Below are positions 1 to 8,911 of a stretch of 64,000 nt of DNA, in pieces. This stretch comes from Bacteroides fragilis NCTC 9343. Its GTDB lineage: Bacteria > Bacteroidota > Bacteroidia > Bacteroidales > Bacteroidaceae. Each line of letters begins with the position of its first letter. Within the stretch, counting starts at the first letter, position 1. The DNA lies in NCBI RefSeq assembly GCF_000025985.1, contig NC_003228.3:1116001-1180000 (forward strand). Direction: 5' to 3'. The position numbers and the translations under genes are program-made. The notes under the pieces are model-generated. The model was not told where the DNA came from. It ran no database searches and saw nothing but the letters and a program-made list of their open reading frames with translations.

Positions 1-64
1 TAAATCTCTTACCACAACCTCCTTATTATTATACTAAAAATCAATATTTATATATTTGATATAA

Positions 65-2107
65 TTATTCTATAGCTGCTGTGTTTCTTTCTTCAGGCCA
101 GTATGGGTTCTGATAGATAACCGATGAAGCTATTTCGCCTGACGGTGATAATAATTCGATCTGTCGGATAGGTATGGGATAGAGATAATGCGCTTTAGCC
201 CAAGTATAACCGTCATAGATTTCATTATTCTTTTGTACAACAGAATAAGGACGTAAATAGTTGGATAATTTTCTGGATGAAACATTTGCCATAGCGTTGT
301 CCGGGCCTTCGATATATTCGAACTTGGCATCTTCTCCTTCATAACGTTTGTAAGCGTCACTTCCCCAGAAGTTAAATCCTTCGGGAATAAATCGTTCGAC
401 CAACAGTCTGTCTAATGATCTCCAACGAATCAGGTCATCCATACGCATGCCTTCGCCAATGAATTCGCAACGACGTTCGCGGCGGATATTGAAAAGTGTC
501 ACATCGATCATTTCATTCTCGCCTTTGTATTTAGCCAAATCATTTTCTTTGCTCAAGTCTGTTGCGGCAATGGTTTTAGTGAAGTCTGGATCAACTCCTG
601 CACGTATGCGTACAGCTCTCCAATATTCGGCAGCTTTTCCCGTAACATTCCCGTTATTCTTCATGCAGGCAGCTTCCATATAGTTTAGATAAGCTTCTAC
701 TGCACGGAAAATCACACAACCGGTTGTAGACTGAGCCTGTCCCGAAACATATTGTTTCTGGTCGTAAGAGAGACATTTACGAATACGATATCCTGTTAAG
801 TCTTTGATTTCCGATTCGGCTACGATTATATTGGGGTAATTTGCGTCCTGATATGTTTTCATGGCATTGGTTGTAGCGTTGGATACGGCCGGTATCATAT
901 CTTCCTCACCAAATAAGAAGAGTTGCAGACGTTCGTCGCGGTTGGCTTTTTCATCCATTACCCGTTCGTCACCTTTAAAAGGATATGCGGCTGTGGCTGC
1001 ATACCAAGGCATACCGTCTTTCATCAGGAAAGATTGTACATAGTTGTGCAACATACCGTTGTTGCCTCCCGAAGCTACATAAGCTGTAGCGCCGTGTGCG
1101 ATGGTAAAGTCGCCGGAGTAATAATCACGCCAGAAGAGCACTTCTTCAAATCCACTCATGTCTTCGGCTGAAAACATATCGAAATAATCATTCCATCCCG
1201 AAATGTCGTTGTCATTTGCCGGATTGAACACACCGCTGTTAGGTGTCAGCTTAATGACATCGGCTACTTGTTCTGCTGCGGACATCGCCTGGTCCAGAAA
1301 GAAGTTTATTTCGGTATTGGCATCATACTTATAATCAGGATGCACTCGCTTACCCGGCCAGTTGGCATCACCCGGTACACGTCCCGTACCCTGATGATAT
1401 TTCTCGAAAGTAGCTTCGTAGAGTGCTACACGTGATTTGATTAACAAAGCACATTGCTTGTTCAAGCGGTTGTTGCCGGCAAAACCATGGTCGTGCATGT
1501 ACTCGGCGGCCTTGTCAAGATCTTCAAGAATGAAACGCGCCACCTTGTTACGTGGTTGTCGTACACCTTTTTCTATCAATATTTCCGCATTATCCGGTAA
1601 TACTTCTGTGATAATCGGATAGTCTCCATACATCCTCAGCTTCTGGAAATATTTCCAGGCACGGATAAAGTACATTTCACCGATATAATGCTTCACATCG
1701 TCAGCGTTACCTGATATCTCTCCTGCCTCATATTTGGGGAGTACTTTTTCAAAGAAGTAATTGCAATAACGAAAAAAGGAGAAGTCCCAGTTGTCATTGG
1801 CTGCTTCTGTCTTCCAAACATCCTTGGTGTAGTAATTCTGGAGTCCGCTACCGCTGCTGCCGCCTGAAACCATATTGTCGGTAGCACCGTCATTGTTTAC
1901 AGTACCCGCACTAAATCCGCTATGAGTAGAGAACAGATTCTGATATTTTGAAATACTATAAGCTGCCAAGTGATCTGCATTCTGGAAATACGATTCCGGT
2001 GTTACCTGATCCAGCGGCTCCCTGTCTAGGAAGTCGTTACATGATGGGAAAAGTAATACTCCCCCTGTCAGTACACATAATTGTATGATTCTATTTTTTA
2101 GTTTCAT
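65..2107 (-). CDS. SusD/RagB family outer-membrane lipoprotein
   Basis: Surface lipoprotein that caps a SusC-type transporter and binds glycan or another nutrient. The 680-residue protein starts with a signal peptide and a lipobox ending at Cys23 (LLFPSC), followed by CNDFLDREPLDQVTPESYF, the typical opening of SusD proteins. A C-terminal block containing NIRRERRCEFIGEGMRMDDLIRW is the usual SusD/RagB signature, and the chain ends with PIPIRQIELLSP and NPYW-type motifs common to the family. It lies 13 bp downstream of susC on the same strand, so the two are co-transcribed. The length is somewhat above the usual 500-650. The substrate cannot be read from the sequence; no glycoside hydrolase lies nearby in this window. 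Confidence 0.95.
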   Translation of the reverse strand: MKLKNRIIQLCVLTGGVLLFPSCNDFLDREPLDQVTPESYFQNADHLAAYSISKYQNLFSTHSGFSAGTVNNDGATDNMVSGGSSGSGLQNYYTKDVWKTEAANDNWDFSFFRYCNYFFEKVLPKYEAGEISGNADDVKHYIGEMYFIRAWKYFQKLRMYGDYPIITEVLPDNAEILIEKGVRQPRNKVARFILEDLDKAAEYMHDHGFAGNNRLNKQCALLIKSRVALYEATFEKYHQGTGRVPGDANWPGKRVHPDYKYDANTEINFFLDQAMSAAEQVADVIKLTPNSGVFNPANDNDISGWNDYFDMFSAEDMSGFEEVLFWRDYYSGDFTIAHGATAYVASGGNNGMLHNYVQSFLMKDGMPWYAATAAYPFKGDERVMDEKANRDERLQLFLFGEEDMIPAVSNATTNAMKTYQDANYPNIIVAESEIKDLTGYRIRKCLSYDQKQYVSGQAQSTTGCVIFRAVEAYLNYMEAACMKNNGNVTGKAAEYWRAVRIRAGVDPDFTKTIAATDLSKENDLAKYKGENEMIDVTLFNIRRERRCEFIGEGMRMDDLIRWRSLDRLLVERFIPEGFNFWGSDAYKRYEGEDAKFEYIEGPDNAMANVSSRKLSNYLRPYSVVQKNNEIYDGYTWAKAHYLYPIPIRQIELLSPSGEIASSVIYQNPYWPEERNTAAIE

Positions 2108-2120
2108 AATGATTCGTTTT

Positions 2121-5100
2121 TTAGAAATTTACGGTTAAACCAATTGCAATTACTTTCTGTAACGGATATACTTTACCCGGATCGGTCCATTGGGTTCCCA
2201 GGTTTTCGGGGTCGAATACTCCGGTGATGTCTGATACAGTCAGCAGGTTGTCGCCCGATACATAAACACGTACTGATTCCATTCCTGCTTTCTTTGTCCA
2301 TACTTTGGGTAATGTATATCCGATCTGGATGTTTTTCAAGCGCCAATACGAAGCATCTTGCAAGTAACGTGTCTGACGTTGCTGGTTTTTCGATGTACCG
2401 CGGATGACACGTGCGAAGTACGAATTGGTGTTAGCTCCCAAGGGATCACCTTCCGGACGCCAGAAATCCCAATGTTCTTTAAATCCGGCGGAAGCCCATT
2501 CGCCACCTCCGGAGAATCCCCAGAAGTACGGGCCGTTCAGCCAATAATCACGTTTGCCGATACCTTGTACAAAGGCACGGAAGTCTAAACCTTTCCAAGC
2601 AGCATCTATCGTGATACCATAGTTGAAGCGAGGGGTGTTGTTTCCGATAATCTGCCAGTCGCCCGAATCACCTACTTTGTAGTTACCTTGGTCCACTGAG
2701 CCGCTATTGTCGAGATCGGCATACATGATGTCACCTGCTGCCCATTTCTGCCCCATCGGCTGCTTGGCATTGGCAAGATGTTGGTTCATTTCTTCATCGC
2801 TTTGTGCGATTCCAATTGTTTTGTATCCCCATATCTCTCCTAGCTTCTGTCCTTCATAATAAGGATTACTAAGACTCTTGTCGGGATTGTTGTATTTCAG
2901 AATCTTTTGTTGTGCATCCGAGAGGACAAATTTCACTCCATAAGAGAAGTTTTTGATTCTGTCTCTCCAGCCGATTTCCAACTCGAAACCATACGATTTC
3001 ATGTCGGCATTATTGATTTTAGGAACACCTGTACCCAGAATAGATGGGAGTTCCGGAGCGGTGGCAATCATGTCGTATGTGTAACGTACGAAATAGTCGA
3101 ATGAACCGGTCAGACGGTTGTTGAATAATCCCCAGTCCAGACCGGCATCCCATGTTTCGATGGTTTCCCAGGTCTTTTCGCTACTGACGATACCCGGATT
3201 GCTGGCATAATTCTGGCGTACACCGTTTACTAACCATCCGTAGTTCTGTCCTTGCGGTAAAGTCTGGTAGAAAGGATACCAGGCTTCATTGGTGTTGGTG
3301 TTACCCAACTGTCCCCACGATGCTCTCAGTTTCAGTGTACCAATTTTCAACTTGTTGGCGGTTTCTTCGAAAAAAGCTTCACGGGCGATGTTCCAACCAC
3401 CTGAGAATGACGGGAAGAATCCCCAACGTTTGTCGCCGATAAAGCGTGAAGAACCATCGTAGCGTCCGTTGGCTTCCAGCATGTAGCGGTCTTTGTAGTT
3501 CCAGTTTAAACGGGCAAAGAAACCGGCCACTGAGGTATGTCTGTATCCACCTGCTACACTGGGTTCACCTACTGCGGTATTAATTGTCGGTACGGATGGA
3601 GTAATCAAGGTTGATTTGTCCGCACTTACACTGCGGTCCTTGTACAGCTCGGCGTTGAAACCTACCATTGCCTTGAAATAGTGCCCGTTATCCAGTTGCT
3701 TGAAGTAATCTGAATAGATATTGGTAGAATAGTAATTCTCTTTATAAGCATATTCAGACACTTTTGAACCGCCTACCGGATAGCTGCCTACACCTGCATC
3801 CCATGTCATACCTACCGGGTTACCGTCTACATCGTGCTGATAAACAGGCAGTACTTCCCAATGTTGGTTATTGGCGGTCACACGCAAACTTCCTTCTACA
3901 TAAATTTTCCAGTTCTTGATTGGTTCGAAGGTCAGTTGCAGTTGTTGTGTGAAGAGGTCCTTCTGGTTGATTTGTCTGCCTCCGTCTTCCAGCTGGATCA
4001 GTTCGGATGGTTCGGTCAGGTATCCGTTATCGTCATAGACAGGTACAGTCGGCCAGCGGCGTGCCACATTGTGGAAGAACAATCCCGTCAGGTAACTTGG
4101 ACGATCATAATCTTCACGTGTCCATTTGGTTGAATATCCCAATGTAAACCAGTCTGTGATGTTACTTGTGATTCGACCATTTAAAGTGTAGCGCTGGAAG
4201 GTGTCTTTGCCATGGCGGATCAAACCTTTCTGATCGAGAAAGCTTCCACTGACAATATATTGAGTTTTATCTGTGCCACCACTGATGCTAAGATTGTGAT
4301 CCATGGAAGGAACCCAATCTTCATACACTTCCTTAAACCAGTCGGTATTTGCATTCGATCCCGTATAGTAGTTCCATCGGCGTGATTGTTCGTTAAAGGT
4401 AGCTGATGATTTTAAGGTACCATCCTGGTATGCTTTGATGCGTTCCAGTTGCTCTTTACTGAAAACAGTACCACCATTATCATTTGCCGCTGCACGGTTA
4501 AAGTATTGTGCGAAAGTATAAGAATCCAGCATTTCAGGAATATTAGTCGCATCAGAGAAGCGCACATTACCCGAATAGGTCACTCTGGGTTTTCCCGATT
4601 GTCCGCTTTTGGTTTTTACCAAAACCACACCGAATGCGGCACGTGCACCATAAATAGAAGCTGATGCAGCATCTTTCAGTACTGATACCGATTCAATATC
4701 ATTGGGGTTTACTGTATTCAGGCTGCCCTCGATGCCATCGATCAATACCAATGGAGACGATCCGGAGCCGTCGCCGATGGTACCTGTACCACGAATATTA
4801 ATACTCATCTCACTATCCAGTGAACCACCACCGTTGTTGACGGAGAGGTTCAAACCCGGTACCACGCCTTGTAAAGCTTGCGATACATTTTGTACCGGAC
4901 GAGCTTCAAGTACTTCGGAATTGACCATGCCTACGGCACCGGTGACATTAACCTTTTTCTGTGAGCCATAACCAACTACCACTACCTCATCTATCATTTC
5001 ACTATCTTCTTTTAAGACAATGTGCATTGGGGTTGATTCGGCTTTTACAATGACCGTTTTATATCCCACATAGGATATTTCAAGTGTAGCACCTTTGGCT

Positions 5101-5387
5101 ACATCGATGGAGAATTTACCATCTAAATTGGTGATTGTTCCATTAGGCGCGTCTTTTACTTTTACAGAAACGCCGATTAGAGGTTCGCCGGTCTGATCTA
5201 CTACAGTACCGTTCGCTTTTACCTTTTGCTGCTGAATACTGGCAACTTCGTGTTTTTCATACGTATCTGCAACTGCTTGTTGGGGTGCCATACACCATAG
5301 CATGATAGATGCAGCAATTGCCATTTTTAGGCGATTGGTTTCCCGAAACCGTATAAGGCTTGGAAACAGGTTGATTTTTTTTGTCAT
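2121..5387 (-). CDS. SusC/RagA family TonB-linked outer-membrane transporter
   Basis: TonB-dependent outer-membrane channel that imports a substrate bound by the partner SusD. The 1088 residues hold an N-terminal signal segment (to about residue 41), a carboxypeptidase-regulatory-like beta-sandwich (about 57-140, VDQTGEPLIGVSVKVKD), the SusC plug signature (DEVVVVGYGSQKK and VSQALQGVVPGL), and a long beta-barrel ending in the aromatic residue expected for outer-membrane insertion (LTVNF). It is the first gene of a susC-susD operon. No Bacteroides promoter is seen directly upstream in the correct orientation; instead a putative invertible segment lies at 5569-5954. The N-terminus has no STN domain, so control by the FecR/ECF set at 28-30 kb is unlikely. 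Confidence 0.95.
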   Translation of the reverse strand: MTKKINLFPSLIRFRETNRLKMAIAASIMLWCMAPQQAVADTYEKHEVASIQQQKVKANGTVVDQTGEPLIGVSVKVKDAPNGTITNLDGKFSIDVAKGATLEISYVGYKTVIVKAESTPMHIVLKEDSEMIDEVVVVGYGSQKKVNVTGAVGMVNSEVLEARPVQNVSQALQGVVPGLNLSVNNGGGSLDSEMSINIRGTGTIGDGSGSSPLVLIDGIEGSLNTVNPNDIESVSVLKDAASASIYGARAAFGVVLVKTKSGQSGKPRVTYSGNVRFSDATNIPEMLDSYTFAQYFNRAAANDNGGTVFSKEQLERIKAYQDGTLKSSATFNEQSRRWNYYTGSNANTDWFKEVYEDWVPSMDHNLSISGGTDKTQYIVSGSFLDQKGLIRHGKDTFQRYTLNGRITSNITDWFTLGYSTKWTREDYDRPSYLTGLFFHNVARRWPTVPVYDDNGYLTEPSELIQLEDGGRQINQKDLFTQQLQLTFEPIKNWKIYVEGSLRVTANNQHWEVLPVYQHDVDGNPVGMTWDAGVGSYPVGGSKVSEYAYKENYYSTNIYSDYFKQLDNGHYFKAMVGFNAELYKDRSVSADKSTLITPSVPTINTAVGEPSVAGGYRHTSVAGFFARLNWNYKDRYMLEANGRYDGSSRFIGDKRWGFFPSFSGGWNIAREAFFEETANKLKIGTLKLRASWGQLGNTNTNEAWYPFYQTLPQGQNYGWLVNGVRQNYASNPGIVSSEKTWETIETWDAGLDWGLFNNRLTGSFDYFVRYTYDMIATAPELPSILGTGVPKINNADMKSYGFELEIGWRDRIKNFSYGVKFVLSDAQQKILKYNNPDKSLSNPYYEGQKLGEIWGYKTIGIAQSDEEMNQHLANAKQPMGQKWAAGDIMYADLDNSGSVDQGNYKVGDSGDWQIIGNNTPRFNYGITIDAAWKGLDFRAFVQGIGKRDYWLNGPYFWGFSGGGEWASAGFKEHWDFWRPEGDPLGANTNSYFARVIRGTSKNQQRQTRYLQDASYWRLKNIQIGYTLPKVWTKKAGMESVRVYVSGDNLLTVSDITGVFDPENLGTQWTDPGKVYPLQKVIAIGLTVNF

Positions 5388-5568
5388 ACACTAAATTGTT
5401 CGGTTAAACTTCATTTTGAATAGTTTGTTTCTTAGGTTTCCCGGAAAAATGGTTTTCCGGAGTTTGTGTGAGGTCATTTCTCTGTTTTTTATCTCATAAG
5501 CTTTTTAAATTAGGGTTATTCTATTTATTGTGTTTTATGATCTATCTTTACATTGTTGCTTCAGGCTT

Positions 5569-5954
5569 AGTTCTGTTGGTACTTAATTGATTATGACAGT
5601 CTGATATGTTGTAATAGGCGTACAGATATACTATGGACCTCAATAATGTTATCTGTTGTTTATTAGTTGGTTATAGTAGATATTGACTGACCGGTAGGGG
5701 GATTGGGTTCCAATATTATTGAGTATTACTTATAGTCTACTATATTTGCCAAAGAAGTATATTCCTGTTTTTAAGCTAAAATGTATTTCATAATATACAT
5801 GAAAAAATAAACCTTGAATTTATGATTTATTAAAAGATATTATTATCTTTGTCCCGTTATCTTCTTTTGCATTATAAATATGATGTGATTATTAACTTAA
5901 TATTAGAAAATGTATTTTGATGCAAATTTATTGAAGTAAAGTACCAACAGAACT
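5569..5954. repeat. Putative invertible promoter segment flanked by 16-bp inverted repeats
   Basis: AGTTCTGTTGGTACTT at 5569-5584 is the exact reverse complement of AAGTACCAACAGAACT at 5939-5954, with 354 bp between them. The bases next to both arms do not match, so the repeat is sharply bounded. The enclosed DNA carries a Bacteroides -7 box (TATCTTTG, 5844-5851) that points away from susC. Inverting between the repeats would move that box to about 5672-5679 on the minus strand, giving a susC leader of roughly 280 nt. Promoter inversion upstream of SusC/SusD genes is known in B. fragilis and is driven by tyrosine recombinases encoded elsewhere; no recombinase is in this window. That this repeat is used is an inference. 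Confidence 0.75.
5844..5851 (+). promoter_or_regulatory. -7 box inside the putative invertible segment, pointing rightward
   Basis: TATCTTTG fits TAnnTTTG exactly. A weak -33 element (TTTA at 5819-5822) lies 21 bp upstream. In the present orientation it would transcribe toward fabI, which has its own promoter 430 bp away, and away from susC. Confidence 0.55.
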
Positions 5955-6272
5955 TTGCCTTTTCTATTTTTGAATTACTACTTTTTTCTTTTTGTTTAGA
6001 CTGATCTTTTTTATATGTATTCCGACAAACGATTGCGGCAACCTGTCGACTCTCTCTGGCTATTTATATAGTGATTCAAAGTACGCTTGATATAAATAAG
6101 GAATACTGTTGTCATTGAGATGATAGACAATTGCTTTATATTTCGGGAGTAAGAATTGTCATTTTGTTGTAGGAGACTCTATTATCTATTAATAAATAAT
6201 CAAATTCACTGTATTTTTTGTGGTTTCCCTCTTTTCTTTGCACACTTTTCGTGCTTTTATGCAGAAAATCTA

Positions 6273-6280
6273 TATCTTTG
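6273..6280 (+). promoter_or_regulatory. fabI promoter, -7 box
   Basis: TATCTTTG matches the Bacteroides -7 consensus, with a degenerate -33 (TTTTCG, 6246-6251) 21 bp upstream. The ATG at 6305 follows about 18 nt after the expected start of transcription, which supports 6305 rather than the further upstream in-frame start. Confidence 0.7.
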
Positions 6281-6304
6281 CAACCTAATTTAACATTAAA
6301 AGGT

Positions 6305-7162
6305 ATGAGTTACAATTTGTTGAAAGGAAAAAGAGGTATTATTTTCGGTGCATTAAACGAGCAGTCTATTGCCTGGAAAGTAGCCGAAAGAGCCGTTGAA
6401 GAAGGTGCTGTTATTACATTATCAAATACTCCTGTTGCTGTTCGCATGGGACAGGTTTCTGCTTTATCAGAAAAGCTCAATTGCGAAGTGATTGCTGCTG
6501 ATGCCACCAACGTAGAAGATTTGGAGAACGTATTCAAACGCTCGATGGAAGTTTTGGGCGGACAAATTGATTTTGTATTGCACTCTATCGGTATGTCACC
6601 GAATGTTCGTAAGAAACGTACTTATGATGATCTCGATTATAATATGTTGAATACTACGCTGGATGTTTCAGCTGTTTCGTTCCATAAAATGATTCAGGCT
6701 GCCAAGAAGCAAAATGCAATTGCAGAATACGGTTCTATCGTGGCATTGAGTTATGTAGCTGCACAGCGTACTTTCTACGGATATAACGATATGGCGGATG
6801 CAAAAGCATTACTTGAATCTATTGCCCGCAGTTTTGGTTATATCTATGGTCGTGAGCACAACGTGCGTGTGAATACTATTTCCCAGTCGCCTACCTTTAC
6901 AACTGCCGGTTCTGGTGTGAAGGGTATGGATAAACTGTATGACTTTGCTAATCGTATGTCTCCGCTCGGTAATGCTTCAGCCGACGAATGTGCTGATTAC
7001 TGTATCGTAATGTTCTCCGATCTTACCCGTAAGGTAACTATGCAGAACCTGTTCCACGATGGAGGTTTTTCAAGTGTTGGTATGAGTCTGCGTGCAATGG
7101 CTACTTACGAAAAGGGGCTGGACGAATATAAAGACGAAAACGGTAATATCATTTACGGTTAA
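6305..7162 (+). CDS. fabI: Enoyl-[acyl-carrier-protein] reductase (FabI)
   Basis: NAD(P)H-dependent reductase of the last step of each fatty-acid elongation cycle; cytoplasmic. The 285-residue SDR protein opens with a nucleotide-binding region of FabI type (GIIFGALNEQSIAW) and holds the FabI catalytic pattern Tyr-x6-Lys (YNDMADAK, about residue 160), followed by the PTFTTAGSGVKGM substrate-loop region. An upstream in-frame start at 6218 would add 29 residues that overlap the promoter; ATG 6305, preceded by AAAAGGT, is preferred. The GldB-like gene starts 4 bp after the stop, so the two are probably co-transcribed. Confidence 0.95.
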   Translation: MSYNLLKGKRGIIFGALNEQSIAWKVAERAVEEGAVITLSNTPVAVRMGQVSALSEKLNCEVIAADATNVEDLENVFKRSMEVLGGQIDFVLHSIGMSPNVRKKRTYDDLDYNMLNTTLDVSAVSFHKMIQAAKKQNAIAEYGSIVALSYVAAQRTFYGYNDMADAKALLESIARSFGYIYGREHNVRVNTISQSPTFTTAGSGVKGMDKLYDFANRMSPLGNASADECADYCIVMFSDLTRKVTMQNLFHDGGFSSVGMSLRAMATYEKGLDEYKDENGNIIYG

Positions 7163-7166
7163 GGTA

Positions 7167-8180
7167 ATGAAAATACGGAAAGACGATATTCTTCTTATTT
7201 TGCTGAGTCTGCTTTTCGCATCCTGCCGGGTGGGGAAAGCGGAACCTGTGGCGGACCCTATGGAAGAAGAGGGAATTTCCGTAGTCAGATATGATAAGCT
7301 GTTGGACGAATACGTTCGTTTCAACAGCTTTTCTGCTTTACAAAAAATGAACCTGGAGTATGCCTTGCCCACCAAATTGTTGATTGAAGATGTATTGGCT
7401 ATTGGCCAGGTGAGCGATGACCATATTTTCCAGCGATTGAAAACTTTCTATTCGGATACAACCTTGGTCCGTCTTATAGAAGATGTGGAGGCCAAATACC
7501 CGGAATTGGAATCGGTTGAAAAAAATCTGACCAAAGGGTTTGGGAAATTACAAAAGGAGATTCCGGATATCATGATTCCTATGATATATACGCAGATCTC
7601 GGCATTCAATGAATCCATTGTTCTGTCTGACAGCGTGTTGGGTATTAGCCTTGACAAGTATATGGGTGAAGACTATCCGCTTTACAAGCGTTTCTATTAC
7701 AACTATCAGCGGCGTACTATGCGTCCTGACCGGATCGTCCCCGATTGTTTGGTGTTCTATCTGATGAGCCAGTATCCTTTTCCGATGGATTACTCCCGTA
7801 CATTACTCGATGTAATGATGCATTATGGTAAAATCAATTATGTGGTACAACATCTGTTGGACTATTCCTCATCGGAAGAAGCGTTGGGATATTCGGATTT
7901 AGAAAGGGAATGGTGTAAAGAGAACCAACAGCAGATGTGGAGATATATTCTTGAGCAAGATCATTTGCATGCTACGGATCCGATGGTGGTACGTCAATAT
8001 ACCCGTCCGGCTCCTTTCACTAACACTTTAGGCGAGAATGCGCCTTCGATGGTAGGTACCTGGATCGGTACGAAAATCATCACCTCATATATGAAACATC
8101 ATAAGAAAACAACTTTACGGCAATTGCTTGAAATGAGCGACTATGAACGTATGTTCACGGAATCGCGTTTTAATCCGTAA
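7167..8180 (+). CDS. GldB-like gliding-motility family lipoprotein
   Basis: The 337-residue protein starts with a short signal peptide and a lipobox (LLFASC) and resembles the GldB lipoproteins of Bacteroidetes, with a conserved DRIVPDCLVFYLMSQYPFP segment in the middle and a C-terminal GTWIGTKIITSYM block. GldB is needed for gliding in Flavobacterium, but close relatives occur in non-gliding Bacteroides, where the role is not settled; Zn-peptidase-like folds have been proposed. The start at 7167 is chosen because it gives the signal peptide at the N-terminus and lies 4 bp after fabI; the longer frame from 7092 lies inside fabI. Confidence 0.75.
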   Translation: MKIRKDDILLILLSLLFASCRVGKAEPVADPMEEEGISVVRYDKLLDEYVRFNSFSALQKMNLEYALPTKLLIEDVLAIGQVSDDHIFQRLKTFYSDTTLVRLIEDVEAKYPELESVEKNLTKGFGKLQKEIPDIMIPMIYTQISAFNESIVLSDSVLGISLDKYMGEDYPLYKRFYYNYQRRTMRPDRIVPDCLVFYLMSQYPFPMDYSRTLLDVMMHYGKINYVVQHLLDYSSSEEALGYSDLEREWCKENQQQMWRYILEQDHLHATDPMVVRQYTRPAPFTNTLGENAPSMVGTWIGTKIITSYMKHHKKTTLRQLLEMSDYERMFTESRFNP

Positions 8181-8206
8181 AATTTCAACTATTAAATACC
8201 CTATTC

Positions 8207-8911
8207 ATGGATACCGCTCTTTATCTTTTGCCCGTCACTTTGGGCGACACTCCGATCGAGTCTGTATTACCTTCTTATAATAAAGAAATTATTCAGGGCA
8301 TCAAGCACTTCATTGTCGAAGATGTTCGCTCGGCCCGCCGCTTCCTGAAAAAGGTAGACCGTGAGATTGATATTGACTCACTCACTTTTTACCCGCTGAA
8401 TAAACATACTTCTCCTGAAGATATTTCCGGTTATCTGAAACCGCTGGCAGGCGGTTTGTCCATGGGAGTGATTTCCGAAGCCGGTTGTCCTGCTGTAGCC
8501 GATCCGGGAGCTGACGTGGTGGCTATTGCACAACGTAAAAACCTGAAAGTAGTTCCGTTGGTAGGACCTTCGTCTATCATTCTTTCTGTGATGGGTTCGG
8601 GATTTAACGGGCAGAGTTTTGCCTTTCACGGCTATCTGCCTATAGAGCCGGGTGAGCGTGCAAAAAAAATAAAAGCTCTTGAGCAACGGGTATATGCCGA
8701 GCATCAGACACAGCTATTTATAGAAACACCTTATCGTAACAATAAGATGGTGGAGGATATTCTGCACAATTGTCGTCCGCAGACCCGCTTGTGTATTGCA
8801 GCGAATATCACTTGTGAGGGAGAATATATCCGTACTAAAACCATAAAAGAGTGGCAAGGAAAAGTACCCGACCTGACTAAGATACCTTGTATTTTTCTCT
8901 TATACCAATAA
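8207..8911 (+). CDS. RsmI-like SAM-dependent methyltransferase (tetrapyrrole methylase fold)
   Basis: The 234-residue protein has the tetrapyrrole-methylase fold: an EAGCPAVADPGADVV loop near residue 90 and a GPSSIILSVMGSGF segment near 120, both typical of RsmI (16S rRNA C1402 2'-O-methyltransferase). It is shorter than RsmI (about 280 residues) and its first 60 residues differ, so it belongs to the RsmI-like Bacteroidetes group and its RNA target is not certain. It lies 26 bp after the GldB-like gene, probably as the third gene of that operon. Its 3' end overlaps the convergent membrane-protein gene by 35 bp. Confidence 0.8.
   Translation: MDTALYLLPVTLGDTPIESVLPSYNKEIIQGIKHFIVEDVRSARRFLKKVDREIDIDSLTFYPLNKHTSPEDISGYLKPLAGGLSMGVISEAGCPAVADPGADVVAIAQRKNLKVVPLVGPSSIILSVMGSGFNGQSFAFHGYLPIEPGERAKKIKALEQRVYAEHQTQLFIETPYRNNKMVEDILHNCRPQTRLCIAANITCEGEYIRTKTIKEWQGKVPDLTKIPCIFLLYQ

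Larger units (their letters stand above)
5388..6304. other. 917-bp AT-rich non-coding region between susC and fabI
   Basis: No convincing gene is present. It contains the 16-bp inverted-repeat pair 5569-5584/5939-5954 with an internal rightward promoter, a small inverted repeat GACAATT/AATTGTC at 6126-6132/6154-6160, and the fabI promoter at 6273. The 180 bp between the left repeat and the susC start would be part of the susC leader if the segment were inverted. Confidence 0.8.

Noticed and set aside
5639..5723. Second inverted repeat (CTCAATAAT/ATTATTGAG) inside the invertible segment
   Set aside because: Only 9 bp in very AT-rich DNA; chance is a fair explanation.
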